This document shows, one piece after another, positions 1 through 8,255 of a stretch of 33,563 nt of DNA. The notes below the pieces were generated by a model. It was given only the letters and a program-made list of their open reading frames with translations. It was not told the origin of the DNA and ran no database searches. The first letter of the stretch is position 1. Every line of letters begins with the position of its first letter. The position numbers and the translations under genes are program-made. Source of the stretch: Melioribacter roseus (GTDB lineage Bacteria > Bacteroidota > Ignavibacteria > Ignavibacteriales > Melioribacteraceae); NCBI GenBank assembly GCA_020722085.1, contig DYLN01000010.1, forward strand, positions 16,797-50,359. Direction: 5' to 3'.

Positions 1-8
1 TTTTTTTG

Positions 9-83
9 TGGGGGCTGAAGGATTCGAACCTACGACCCTCTGCTTGTAAGGCAGATGCTCTGAACCAACTGAGCTAAGCCCCC
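9..83 (-). tRNA. tRNA-Val (anticodon UAC)
   Basis: On the minus strand the sequence folds as a full cloverleaf. The acceptor stem is GGGGGCT paired with AGCCCCC, the discriminator base is A, and the T loop reads TTCGAAT. The anticodon stem TCTGC/GCAGA closes the loop CTTACAA, giving anticodon UAC for valine. One T-stem pair is a T-T mismatch. The CCA end is not encoded. It lies 79 bases downstream of tRNA-Gly on the same strand and is probably co-transcribed with it. Confidence 0.95.
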
Positions 84-162
84 AGTGCGATTAAAATTCC
101 AAAAAGCGGTTACAAGTATAGAGTTTTTAACTCACTTATTCAACAAATAACAAAAATATTGG

Positions 163-235
163 AGCGGGCGACGGGGCTCGAACCCGCGACAACCGGCTTG
201 GGAAGCCGATACTCTACCAACTGAGTTACGCCCGC
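163..235 (-). tRNA. tRNA-Gly (anticodon CCC)
   Basis: The minus strand gives a cloverleaf with acceptor stem GCGGGCG/CGCCCGC and T as discriminator base, as in known bacterial glycine tRNAs. The anticodon stem TCGGC/GCCGG closes the loop TTCCCAA, so the anticodon is CCC. CCA is not encoded. A promoter-like TTG-N20-TAATTTTG lies directly upstream, and this tRNA is probably the first gene of a two-tRNA transcript. Confidence 0.95.
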
Positions 236-241
236 ACACCT

Positions 242-272
242 CAAAATTATCTAACAGGTTTATCTAATTCAA
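242..272 (-). promoter_or_regulatory. Bacteroidota-type promoter of the tRNA-Gly/tRNA-Val unit
   Basis: Read on the minus strand, TTG (272-270) is followed after 20 bases by TAATTTTG (249-242), which fits the Bacteroidota consensus TTG-N19/21-TAnnTTTG. Only six bases separate the element from the 5' end of tRNA-Gly, so initiation would give a very short leader. This is a pattern match only. Confidence 0.55.
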
Positions 273-324
273 GATTTTTTTATTTATCTTTCTTCAAAAT
301 TTTTTCATTCTTTCTTCTCTGTAC

Positions 325-1005
325 TTGAAAAAGCAGCAAAGAAAATATATTGAATTACTGATTATTATCGGTTCCATTTTACTCTCTTTATTTTTATGGG
401 ATACGATTATTATTCTTCCAATTAAATTATTTGTTGTTTTACTTCACGAAATCAGCCACGCTATCGCTGCAATATTAAGCGGCGGTTCAGTAATTTCCTT
501 AAAAATTAGTGAGCAGCTTGGAGGCGTTTGCTCAACAAGCGGGGGAAACAATTTTATAATTGCCTCTGCAGGTTATCTAGGAAGTTTTGTCTTTGGTGCT
601 GTCTTATTTTATTCCGGGTACGAAACTAAAAAAATGTACTGGATAAATATTTTTATTGCCGTCACTCTGCTTTTATTCGCGGCAAATTTCATCGATGGAC
701 TTTTAGGAATTTTTATTGCTTTTTTTTACTCGGCTTTATTAATGATTATGCCAAAGTTACCAATGAAAAATTTCTATTCTTATTTAATAAAAATTTTAGG
801 CTTGATAAGCTGCGTTTATGTTTTATTCGACATTAAAGAAGACCTTTTTTCATCAACAAACCAAACAACCGATGCGCAACTACTTGCAGATTTAACATCT
901 ATTCCTGCTGTTTATTGGGCTGTTCTCTGGCTGGCAGTATCTGCTGCAGGGATTTATTTCCTAATTAGATTCGCCTATAACAAAGGATTCAGAAAATTAA
1001 GATAA
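325..1005 (+). CDS. M50-like integral membrane metalloprotease
   Basis: This 226-residue membrane protein carries the zinc-binding motif HEISH at residues 41-45, inside a hydrophobic helix, as in site-2-protease-like enzymes (M50 and M50B families). The next residues, AIAAILSGGS, resemble the stretch after HExxH in M50B proteins. About five or six hydrophobic segments follow, and the C-terminal tail is basic. Members of the family cleave substrates within the membrane, but no PDZ domain is visible and the substrate is unknown. The start is TTG with no clear Shine-Dalgarno sequence and no nearby ATG in frame. It is one of only two plus-strand genes here, and its 3' end overlaps that of the convergent transporter gene by 9 bases. 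Confidence in the fold is good; activity is uncertain because the third zinc ligand was not identified. Confidence 0.8.
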   Translation: MKKQQRKYIELLIIIGSILLSLFLWDTIIILPIKLFVVLLHEISHAIAAILSGGSVISLKISEQLGGVCSTSGGNNFIIASAGYLGSFVFGAVLFYSGYETKKMYWINIFIAVTLLLFAANFIDGLLGIFIAFFYSALLMIMPKLPMKNFYSYLIKILGLISCVYVLFDIKEDLFSSTNQTTDAQLLADLTSIPAVYWAVLWLAVSAAGIYFLIRFAYNKGFRKLR

Positions 1006-2328
1006 TTTTGCAAGTGATTTCTTTTTATCAGGATCCTTTACAAAAGATAAAACTCCGAGACCTGCTACAAAAAACAAACATATAGTAAGAATTGCAATTC
1101 TTTGGCTGCCGCTGACGTAGCTTGCATATCCAAAAATTAAAGGTCCAAGCACTGCCGAGCTTTTTCCAAAGAATGAATAAAAACCAAAAAATTCTGTTTT
1201 CTTTTCTTCGGGTGTTAATTTAGACATGAGGCTTCTGCTTGTAGCCTGTGTTGCACCCATGACACTACCTGCCAACAAACCAATTATATAAAAAACAAAC
1301 TTACCTAATGTTTCTCCGTCAGTATTAGTTATTCCGGCAATATATTTCATAAGAGGCAAATTATAATCACTGCCTAGAAAAGCAAGAAGTATTGTGAATA
1401 TCCAGATCAAAATTGATATCACAAGCGATTTTTTTTGACCTATGGAATCGGAAAGTATTCCAAATACCGTAGAGCCCAATATAGCAGTCGATTGAACAAT
1501 CAAAAAGAAAAAAATTAATTCTTCCACGGAAAACTTCAATGTTGTACTTGCATAATTACCTGAAAAGAAAATTACCGTATTGACGCCTTCTATATAAAAG
1601 AAAAAAGAGAGAAGAAATATTCCCAAGTTTTTATAATACTTTAGATTCCGGATTGTAGAAGAAACTCTTGTAAATCCGATTTTGAAATATGAAATATTTT
1701 CTTCCTTTTTTTTTCTTTTATCGTGGAGAAAAACAAAAATGGGCACAGCAAAGATTAAAAAGAAGAGTGCGGAAACGGGAAATGTTTCTTTGATCAACTT
1801 ATTTTGAATAAACGGGTATAAAACTGCCAGAGTTACCAGCGAACCTAAATACCCCATAGCAAATCCATACCCGCTTACCCTCCCATAATTTTTCGGCTGG
1901 GTAATTTCAGGCAGAAAAGCGTCGTAAAATACAAGTCCTGCTTCAAACCCAACATTCGCAAAAATAAAAAGGAGCAAACCAAAAAATATATCACCTTGCC
2001 CTATAAAGTACAGCAAGGAGGTGGCGGTAATACAAAGCAAAGTAAAAAACAAAAGAAATCTTTTTTTACCTGTTGAGTAATCTGCTATTGCACCAAGTAT
2101 CGGGGATATAACAGCCGTAATAATCATAGATACGCTCGTGCCGATACTCCAGTAAAAGTCACCGATCGGTTTATCCGAGGCTACAACCTGTTTGAAATAA
2201 ACCGCATACAAAAAAGTAACAACTACAATTGAATATGAGGTGTTGGCAAAATCGAAAAGCGACCAAATAAAAATGATGAATTTATTATTTGGTTTTTTTA
2301 TCTGATTTACTTGGAAGAGATTCTTCAA
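997..2328 (-). CDS. MFS transporter, UMF1 (Atg22-like) family
   Basis: The 443-residue protein has about twelve hydrophobic segments and opens with the family hallmark FIWSLFDFANTSYS near residue 20. GAIADYSTGKKR (about residues 79-90) is the loop 2-3 motif of the major facilitator superfamily, and LSDSIGQKK is its counterpart in the second half. Length and motifs fit the bacterial UMF1 group, relatives of the fungal vacuolar exporter Atg22. The substrate is unknown. The start is TTG inside nusB, a 44-base overlap, so translation is probably coupled to nusB; no ATG lies close to the first helix. It converges with the M50-like gene. Confidence 0.88.
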   Translation of the reverse strand: MKNLFQVNQIKKPNNKFIIFIWSLFDFANTSYSIVVVTFLYAVYFKQVVASDKPIGDFYWSIGTSVSMIITAVISPILGAIADYSTGKKRFLLFFTLLCITATSLLYFIGQGDIFFGLLLFIFANVGFEAGLVFYDAFLPEITQPKNYGRVSGYGFAMGYLGSLVTLAVLYPFIQNKLIKETFPVSALFFLIFAVPIFVFLHDKRKKKEENISYFKIGFTRVSSTIRNLKYYKNLGIFLLSFFFYIEGVNTVIFFSGNYASTTLKFSVEELIFFFLIVQSTAILGSTVFGILSDSIGQKKSLVISILIWIFTILLAFLGSDYNLPLMKYIAGITNTDGETLGKFVFYIIGLLAGSVMGATQATSRSLMSKLTPEEKKTEFFGFYSFFGKSSAVLGPLIFGYASYVSGSQRIAILTICLFFVAGLGVLSFVKDPDKKKSLAKLS

Positions 2329-2770
2329 TAAGTCCTCTGCCGGATTTATTTAGTTTACCGGTTTTCTTTAGGTCAGTTAAAATGGCATCCAGAATTCCGT
2401 TAATAAATTTACTGCTGTTCGACGTCGAATAATCTTTTGCAATTTCTATTACTTCGTTGATAGAAACCTTCGGGGGAATATCGGGGGCAAAAAGTAACTC
2501 ACTCATCCCAATTCGCAGCAATATTCTATCAATCAGCGCTATTCTTTCCATTTCCCAATTCGTAACACGCTCTTTTATTTTATCATCAAGTAAAGATTTA
2601 TTTGCAATTACATTATTCACAAGTCTTGCAGTAAATTCTCTGTCTGCTTTTGATTCGACGTCACTTGTTACGCCTTCAATTAATTCGTTTAGTCCGTCGC
2701 CATTTAATTCGTAGGCATATAATATTTGCAATGCTTTTTCGCGCAATATTCTTCTATAAAATTTTTTCAT
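2285..2770 (-). CDS. nusB: transcription antitermination factor NusB
   Basis: The 161-residue protein matches NusB in length and layout. It starts with the RNA-binding arginine-rich helix RRILREKALQILYAYE (residues 6-21). The C-terminal half holds the typical sequence LLRIGMSELLF and IPPKVSINEVIEIAKDYS, then SSKFINGILDAIL. NusB binds boxA RNA with NusE (ribosomal protein S10) and prevents premature termination in rRNA operons. The C-terminal 20 residues are lysine- and serine-rich and extend past the conserved fold. The start is ATG. The downstream transporter gene begins inside it. Confidence 0.97.
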   Translation of the reverse strand: MKKFYRRILREKALQILYAYELNGDGLNELIEGVTSDVESKADREFTARLVNNVIANKSLLDDKIKERVTNWEMERIALIDRILLRIGMSELLFAPDIPPKVSINEVIEIAKDYSTSNSSKFINGILDAILTDLKKTGKLNKSGRGLIEESLPSKSDKKTK

Positions 2771-2859
2771 TTTTTGAGCCGGGTGTTTCTATTTCCCAGT
2801 AAATTTCTGCCTATTTAATTTAATCTTTTTGCAAAAAATATCTATATCCAATTCAAATT

Positions 2860-3876
2860 CTAAATTGCAAAGAACCAAAAAAATAAAAGTGCTACACTTT
2901 CTTTTACCCTATAATTTATTGCACTTTTTTCAGTCAACTGGTGTTCGGAAGCAACAGCATCTGATTTTATGTTAAAAAAATTACAAATATCCAATACTCT
3001 GCTCAGATGGAATTTATCCGATATCAGCAATATAGATCTGGTTTTGAATCGTGGTATTAAATCTAACTTCAAATACTTTATTTGTTCAAGGGTAGTTCTT
3101 GTATCTTTCTCAAAAAATATTTTTGTAGTATCTACACCTTTTTTCTTTAAATATAAAAAAGCAGTTTCAGATTCACTTAATTCGCCAGGGGCATTTCCTC
3201 CGGTTAAAAATATTTTTTTTATCGTTCTGTTATCAAGCAGTTCTTTAGCTCTCAAAATTCTGCCTTCAAAGATAGGACTTGGTTTATCTTTGCTCCATAC
3301 CGCAGCGCCAAAAACGATACCAAAATCATACTCCTTTTTTATAGTGTTCTTTCTTTTATCTAATAATGTATAACCGTAAGCAAAAACCATTAGTAAGCTT
3401 ATTGTTACTGGTATTGCAATCAAAGGTCTTAAATAAGAAATTTTCCCGCTATCCAGAAAGGCAATCCATAACAAAAAAAGCACAAAGAAAAGCAAAAGCT
3501 GATGTACAACAAATAAAACGGCTGTAAGTACTTTTTTAATTGGAAAGTTTAGAAACGATGTATTTTTCAAAACAAAAAAGTTTTTTGTGATGAGAAAAAT
3601 AAAAATCAGAGGTATCAAAGCTGCAGCAAGTAAAATAAATAGAATCAATAATAATTTGTTGTCTATTTTTTTGTAGCGAATCTGATATGAAAAAAGACCA
3701 AGTCCAACTAAAAAAAACGTTATACAATTAAATATGTTTCCCAAAAAGTCCAGTTTAAAATCGCCGAGTGTCAGGTCATTCAAATAATATTTAATACCAA
3801 CAAGGGCAATCAAATTTACAAAGGCAAATAAAAGAACGCCAAACAGCTTACCACCATGTTTCTTTATATCTTTCAA
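2860..3876 (-). CDS. YdcF/SanA-family (DUF218) membrane protein
   Basis: This 338-residue protein has an N-terminal half of about five hydrophobic segments (residues 11-172) and then a soluble DUF218 domain (about 183-310). That domain shows DFGIVFGAAVW, FEGRILRAKEL, IFLTGGNAPGELSESE and the late SDKFHLSR segment, all typical of YdcF/ElyC/SanA proteins. Family members are linked to envelope and cell-wall precursor metabolism, but the reaction is not established. The start is TTG at 3876, supported by AGCAGGT upstream; the ATG at 3857 is out of frame. It is followed by nusB after 89 bases. Confidence 0.85.
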   Translation of the reverse strand: MKDIKKHGGKLFGVLLFAFVNLIALVGIKYYLNDLTLGDFKLDFLGNIFNCITFFLVGLGLFSYQIRYKKIDNKLLLILFILLAAALIPLIFIFLITKNFFVLKNTSFLNFPIKKVLTAVLFVVHQLLLFFVLFLLWIAFLDSGKISYLRPLIAIPVTISLLMVFAYGYTLLDKRKNTIKKEYDFGIVFGAAVWSKDKPSPIFEGRILRAKELLDNRTIKKIFLTGGNAPGELSESETAFLYLKKKGVDTTKIFFEKDTRTTLEQIKYLKLDLIPRFKTRSILLISDKFHLSRVLDICNFFNIKSDAVASEHQLTEKSAINYRVKESVALLFFWFFAI

Positions 3877-3990
3877 AGCTTTCGTACCTGCTAAGAAGTT
3901 TTTAACATTTTATAATTCCGAACAGTAAAATAGATAATTTTAAGCACTTTGTTAGAAACTTCTTCTAAGAAATGAAAGCCTATAAAGACT

Positions 3991-4016
3991 AAAAAAGCGC
4001 CTAAAGGCGCTTTTTT
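3991..4016 (-). terminator. Rho-independent terminator after tonB
   Basis: GCGCC (3997-4001) and GGCGC (4006-4010) form a stem with loop TAAA, extended by a run of A on one side and T on the other. The A/T flanks make it work in either direction. It begins two bases past the TAA stop of tonB, so it most likely ends the tonB transcript and separates it from the YdcF-family gene. Confidence 0.85.
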
Positions 4017-4017
4017 T

Positions 4018-4671
4018 TTATTGAAGCTTAAACACAATAGGTATTGAAACCTGCACCTTGACCGCCTTGCCTCTTTGCTTACCCGGTTTAAACTTTGTTT
4101 TCATAACAGCATCTACAGCAGCTTCATCGCAGCCGGCGCCAATTCCTTTAACAACTTCTGCTTTAACTACGTTTCCGTTTTCATCTACGAAAGCTTTTAC
4201 AAATACTCTGCCTTGAACGCCGGCTCTTTTTGCAATCTCCGGATAAATAATCCTCTGCTGAATAGCTTCGATTCCGCCGATCGGTTCAGGCAGTTCTTCT
4301 ACAGCGACAAAAAATACAGGTTCTTCTTCTGTCTTTTCTTCTTTGGGTGGTGGCGGAGGTGCAGCTACCTGCTGATTAACATCAAGTTCTGTAGTTCCAA
4401 TTTCTATATCCTCTAATACATCATCGGATGGTGCTTCTATTGGTATAGGCGGTTTTGGGGGTGGAGGCGGTGCACTTTCCTGTTTAGTGTGCACAATATC
4501 CTCAACATTTACCAGTTCTTGCGGTGCAACTAATTTAGCCTCACTCTTTTGGAATTTTGGGAAAAATTTAAATGCTACAATCAAGAATGCTAAAGATATA
4601 ATTAAACTTATCTCAAAAATTCTTTTGTACTTCAACTTAAGATCAAATTTTGGGTTTTTACTTAAAGCCAC
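4018..4671 (-). CDS. tonB: energy transducer TonB
   Basis: The 217-residue protein has the three-part layout of TonB: a cytoplasmic N terminus and single membrane helix (about residues 20-38), a periplasmic proline-rich linker (APPPPPKPPIP near 68 and PPPPPKEE near 106), and a C-terminal TonB domain from about 130. The latter contains YPEIAKRAGVQGRVFVKAFV and ends in the usual IPIVFKL. It couples the proton motive force, through ExbB/ExbD, to outer-membrane receptors; those partners are not in this window. The start is GTG with a strong AGGAGGT five bases upstream. It appears to be a single-gene unit with its own promoter and terminator. Confidence 0.95.
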   Translation of the reverse strand: MALSKNPKFDLKLKYKRIFEISLIISLAFLIVAFKFFPKFQKSEAKLVAPQELVNVEDIVHTKQESAPPPPPKPPIPIEAPSDDVLEDIEIGTTELDVNQQVAAPPPPPKEEKTEEEPVFFVAVEELPEPIGGIEAIQQRIIYPEIAKRAGVQGRVFVKAFVDENGNVVKAEVVKGIGAGCDEAAVDAVMKTKFKPGKQRGKAVKVQVSIPIVFKLQ

Positions 4672-4676
4672 TTTTT

Positions 4677-4683
4677 ACCTCCT
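4677..4683 (-). promoter_or_regulatory. strong Shine-Dalgarno site fixing the GTG start of tonB
   Basis: The minus strand reads AGGAGGT, five bases before GTG at 4671. It is the clearest ribosome binding site among the minus-strand genes here and settles the GTG start, since no ATG is available in frame at the N terminus. Confidence 0.8.
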
Positions 4684-4707
4684 AAAAATCACTTTCATAC
4701 GGGCATT

Positions 4708-4736
4708 AACATAAAAAATGATTTTTGTTTTGTCAA
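4708..4736 (-). promoter_or_regulatory. candidate tonB promoter
   Basis: TTGACA (4736-4731) and TATGTT (4713-4708) are separated by exactly 17 bases, a classic sigma-70 spacing. The same bases can be read as a Bacteroidota -33 TTG followed by a weak -7 TAnnTT after 20 bases. Transcription would begin near 4701, leaving a leader of about 30 bases that contains the Shine-Dalgarno site. Confidence 0.6.
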
Positions 4737-4785
4737 TGTAGTTTTTACCTTTTTTACAAATCTACGAAACTCAAGTTCCAGTTAA

Positions 4786-5223
4786 TTAGAGAGCTTCTTC
4801 TTTTGCTGTCTTAAAATTTTTAATGAACCGATAAACTAAAAGAACACCGAGAGATATGCCTAAAAAGTCCGAGGTCCAATCGAGTATATCACAATATCTG
4901 CCGGGTACAAAAAGCTGGTGTAATTCATCAACTAATGCATAGAATGACATAATGCCGATCGTATAAAATGAAGAATGTTGAGACAACTTTTCTACTTTTG
5001 ATTGAAAGTTCAGCATTAAATTAAAGAGCATAGACAATAAAAAATATGCCGCGAAGTGTTCCGCCTTGTCTTCCCAAATAAATATTTTCGGCAAAAGATT
5101 TACCGGCAGGCTTGTCCCTATAAACAAAGCAGTCCAGTAAAATACAAGCGGAAGATATATTAAAGAAACTTTTTTCTCTCTAAGTCTTCTGTACAAACGA
5201 ATCCCTAATAAACTTAATTGCAT
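4786..5223 (-). CDS. VanZ-like family membrane protein
   Basis: A 145-residue protein with four predicted membrane helices. It holds the VanZ-like signature: EDKAEHFAAYFLLSMLF in the middle, then DELHQLFVPGR and DILDWTSDFLGISLG. VanZ gives low-level teicoplanin resistance in enterococci, but most homologues, including those in Bacteroidota, have no known function. The ATG start lies 44 bases inside the upstream NAD(P)HX repair gene, so the two are probably translationally coupled. Confidence 0.87.
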   Translation of the reverse strand: MQLSLLGIRLYRRLREKKVSLIYLPLVFYWTALFIGTSLPVNLLPKIFIWEDKAEHFAAYFLLSMLFNLMLNFQSKVEKLSQHSSFYTIGIMSFYALVDELHQLFVPGRYCDILDWTSDFLGISLGVLLVYRFIKNFKTAKEEAL

Positions 5224-6754
5224 TTGGAATATTTTCCATTATATCTATTGATGTAATACCCAGTTCAGTCTTTTGTTCTAATAACAAATCTGCAGCAAGA
5301 CTATGTAAATAAACGGCCGATATTAAAGCATCTTCCTTATTATCAGATTGAGCCAAAAAACTAGCTATTGTACCAGTAAGTACATCGCCGGTTCCAAACT
5401 TTGCCATGCCAGGGTTGCCCGAAGTATTTATCAATGCTTCTCCTTCGGGTGTAAAAATAATTGTTGGTGCACCTTTTAATACTAAATAACAGCCGTATTC
5501 AGCAGCGAAAGATTTACCGATGGTAAGCTGCTCCTTATTTAATTTTTCCAAATCTATACCAAGCATATCGGCAAATTCTTTATGATGAGGAGTAAGTATG
5601 TTCCCTTTGATCATCATTTCTTTATACTTATTATTGCCGAGTGCAAAAACCGCATCAGCATCAATCACAAATGTTTTACTCTTAAAATCTGCTAAAATTT
5701 GTAAAACTGTCTCAACAGTCTCTTCTGTTCTTCCTAATCCAGGGCCAATAGCAACAACATCAGACCATTGAATTTTTTCTTTTAGCGGTTCGTAACCTTT
5801 CAAGCATAAGTATTCTTTTGAATCGTCTTCATAAGGGAAGACAATTGCACTTTCCAATTTTTCCTGTGCGAGGGTTTTAATTGAAGCAGGAAATGCAAGC
5901 AAACACGCACCGGCACCGGCTTTTAACACAGAATTCGCTGTAAAAAAAGAAGCTCCTGGCAGCAAGCCCGAGCCAGCAATTACCAAAACTTTACCAGCCG
6001 AATATTTATAATCGTCTAATTTCTTTTGCGGCAGTCCAAAATATGCATCTTCCGGCTCAATCAGATAATCGGTAACATCCAGTTCCTCAAAATATTTTTC
6101 ACCTATACCAATGCTTCCTTTTATTACTTCGCCGGAATACTTATACCCTTTCGAATAAAAAAGACCGGTTTTTAATTCTGCCAAAGTAATTGTAAGATCG
6201 GCATTAAAAATAGTTTCACCCCAGCCGTATTCCAAATCAAGACCAGTAGGAAGATCAACTGCTACTTTGTAGCAATCTAGTTCATTAATTTTATCAACGA
6301 TTGATTTATAAGGTTCGGTCAATTCTCCCCTTGAGCCTGTACCAAGCATTGCATCCAAAATCAGACTGCATTCGTTTAAGTCGGAAAGGTCTTTTACACT
6401 CTGATAGAAAATAATTTTAGAATCTTTATGAGAGGCAAGCGAATTTGTTAAGATTCTAAAATTGGTTAAGGCATCACCCTTTAACTCTTCTTCAGTCCCT
6501 AAAGAAACAACAATTACCCTAAAGCCGTTATTTAAGAAATGACGGGCGGCAGCAAAGCCGTCTCCCCCATTATTGCCCTTGCCGCAAATTATTCCAATCG
6601 TTTTAGGTTCAATATCGTTTCCTAGATTCAGCATCACATTTTCATAAATACTTCTCGCAGCATTTTCCATAAGAATAATGCTGGGCATTGCAAGAGAATT
6701 TACAGCAAAATTGTCTGCTTCTCTTATCTGGCTGGCTGAGTACAAAGGTATCAT
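5180..6754 (-). CDS. nnr: bifunctional NAD(P)H-hydrate epimerase / ADP-dependent NAD(P)H-hydrate dehydratase
   Basis: The 524-residue protein fuses two repair enzymes. Residues 1 to about 220 are the YjeF_N epimerase domain, with MENAARSIYE near 29 and the loop GKGNNGGDG at 58-66. Residues from about 230 are the ribokinase-like dehydratase domain, with AGSGLLPGASFFTANSVLKAG, GPGLGRTEETV, the DADA motif, TPHHKEFA and the anion-hole motif FGTGDVLTGTIASFLAQ. Together they convert damaged, hydrated NAD(P)H back to NAD(P)H: the epimerase interconverts R and S forms and the dehydratase dehydrates S-NAD(P)HX using ADP. Length equals that of E. coli YjeF-type fusions. The start is ATG. Confidence 0.95.
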   Translation of the reverse strand: MIPLYSASQIREADNFAVNSLAMPSIILMENAARSIYENVMLNLGNDIEPKTIGIICGKGNNGGDGFAAARHFLNNGFRVIVVSLGTEEELKGDALTNFRILTNSLASHKDSKIIFYQSVKDLSDLNECSLILDAMLGTGSRGELTEPYKSIVDKINELDCYKVAVDLPTGLDLEYGWGETIFNADLTITLAELKTGLFYSKGYKYSGEVIKGSIGIGEKYFEELDVTDYLIEPEDAYFGLPQKKLDDYKYSAGKVLVIAGSGLLPGASFFTANSVLKAGAGACLLAFPASIKTLAQEKLESAIVFPYEDDSKEYLCLKGYEPLKEKIQWSDVVAIGPGLGRTEETVETVLQILADFKSKTFVIDADAVFALGNNKYKEMMIKGNILTPHHKEFADMLGIDLEKLNKEQLTIGKSFAAEYGCYLVLKGAPTIIFTPEGEALINTSGNPGMAKFGTGDVLTGTIASFLAQSDNKEDALISAVYLHSLAADLLLEQKTELGITSIDIMENIPNAIKFIRDSFVQKT

Positions 6755-6819
6755 TTTTCACCTAATAGATTTTCTGTTATACGGCAAGATATAAAAGAAA
6801 AAGTCTATTTTAAATTTTA

Positions 6820-8253
6820 TTAGCGGATAAGTGCAGATGTGATTAGATTCAATAAAGTGTCGGGAAACAAACCAAAAATTATAACTAGGAGTCCGCTGAC
6901 AACCACAGCCGATAAGCTCAAATTATCGCTGTATATTTTTATTTCTTCCTGAGGTTCTCTAAAATACATATAAACAACTACTCTTAAATAAAAATAGACA
7001 CTAATAACACTTGAGATAACGCCAATAACTGCAAGCCACGTCAACCCGCCTTCAATGGCACCGATAAAAACATAATACTTCCCGAAGAAACCCGCCAACG
7101 GCGGTATGCCTGCAAGTGCAAACATAAATAAAGCCATAAATGCTGCAAGCACAGGGTTTCTGTTCCCAAGTCCGGCATAAGAACTTATCCCCAATTGTGT
7201 ATCGTTCTCGCCTTCAATTATTGAAACGATTCCAAACGCACCAATATTCATAAATGTATAAGCAGCTAAATAAAATATAATTCCAGATTCACTGGATATA
7301 TTGCCTGCTGCAAGCCCAATTGCCATATAACCGGCATGAGCAATCGATGAATAAGCAAGCATTCTTTTTACATTGTCCTGAGAAATTGCCACAATGCTTC
7401 CGTATAACATGGAAAGTGAGGCAATGGCAGCAAAATAAGGCGTGAATTTATTAATTGAATGAGTACTAAATATTGCAGCGAGAATAATTATAAAAACACT
7501 AAACGCTGCAGTTTTACCGGTTGTCGACATTAAACCCGTAACAGTGGTAGCAGAACCTTGATAAACATCAGGCACCCACATGTGAAACGGAAAAGCCGCA
7601 ATTTTGAAGCTAAATCCTATTAATAAGAAAATAAAGCCGGCGACAAACAACGGATTTGTAATTAATCTGTTAAAGCCTGAGATAATATCATCGATTTTTG
7701 TGGTTGCCGAAGTACCATAAATCAATGCAATTCCGTAGATAACAAATCCAGTAGCAAAAGCACCGAGCAGGAAATATTTCATAGATGCTTCATTTGCCGA
7801 GAATTTCTTGCGGTTTATTCCTGCAAGTACATAAAAACAAATCGACATCAATTCCAATCCCATAAAAATCATTATAATATCTTTTGCGCCAGACATCATC
7901 ATCATTCCCAGCACCGATGACTGAACGAGTATATAATATTCGCCGTAATATGTGCCATACTTTTTAATGTAATCAACAGAATTAAGAACAACCAATGCAG
8001 CCCCGACATTAAAAATGAAATTAAAGATAGCTGCTTTTCCGCCGGCTGCTATCATTCCGCCGAATAAAACACTTTCCTGTTGAATACCGGCAATAGAAAT
8101 TACTGCACTAACAGCAAAGATTAAAATTGAAAACCACGGCAGAATTAATTCGCTTTTTTTGATGCTCATTTCAACAGCTATGGAAAGAAGAATCCCTGCT
8201 CCAATAATTATAAACGGCATCATTTGAAATATTTCGGTTGAATTTTGGTACAT
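6820..8253 (-). CDS. nuoN: NADH-quinone oxidoreductase subunit N
   Basis: The 477-residue protein with about 14 membrane helices is one of the three antiporter-like subunits of complex I. Motifs include MGLELMSICFYVLAG (conserved glutamate in helix 5), FSFKIAAFPFHMWVPDVYQG (helix 7 lysine and the broken-helix region), MLAYSSIAHAGY and FALAGIPPLAGFFGKYYVF, all characteristic of NuoN. It translocates protons across the cytoplasmic membrane as part of the membrane arm. It ends the nuo operon and is separated from nuoM by the antiporter gene and an unrecognised gene. The ATG start is two bases after the stop of that gene. Confidence 0.97.
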   Translation of the reverse strand: MYQNSTEIFQMMPFIIIGAGILLSIAVEMSIKKSELILPWFSILIFAVSAVISIAGIQQESVLFGGMIAAGGKAAIFNFIFNVGAALVVLNSVDYIKKYGTYYGEYYILVQSSVLGMMMMSGAKDIIMIFMGLELMSICFYVLAGINRKKFSANEASMKYFLLGAFATGFVIYGIALIYGTSATTKIDDIISGFNRLITNPLFVAGFIFLLIGFSFKIAAFPFHMWVPDVYQGSATTVTGLMSTTGKTAAFSVFIIILAAIFSTHSINKFTPYFAAIASLSMLYGSIVAISQDNVKRMLAYSSIAHAGYMAIGLAAGNISSESGIIFYLAAYTFMNIGAFGIVSIIEGENDTQLGISSYAGLGNRNPVLAAFMALFMFALAGIPPLAGFFGKYYVFIGAIEGGLTWLAVIGVISSVISVYFYLRVVVYMYFREPQEEIKIYSDNLSLSAVVVSGLLVIIFGLFPDTLLNLITSALIR

Positions 8254-8255
8254 AA

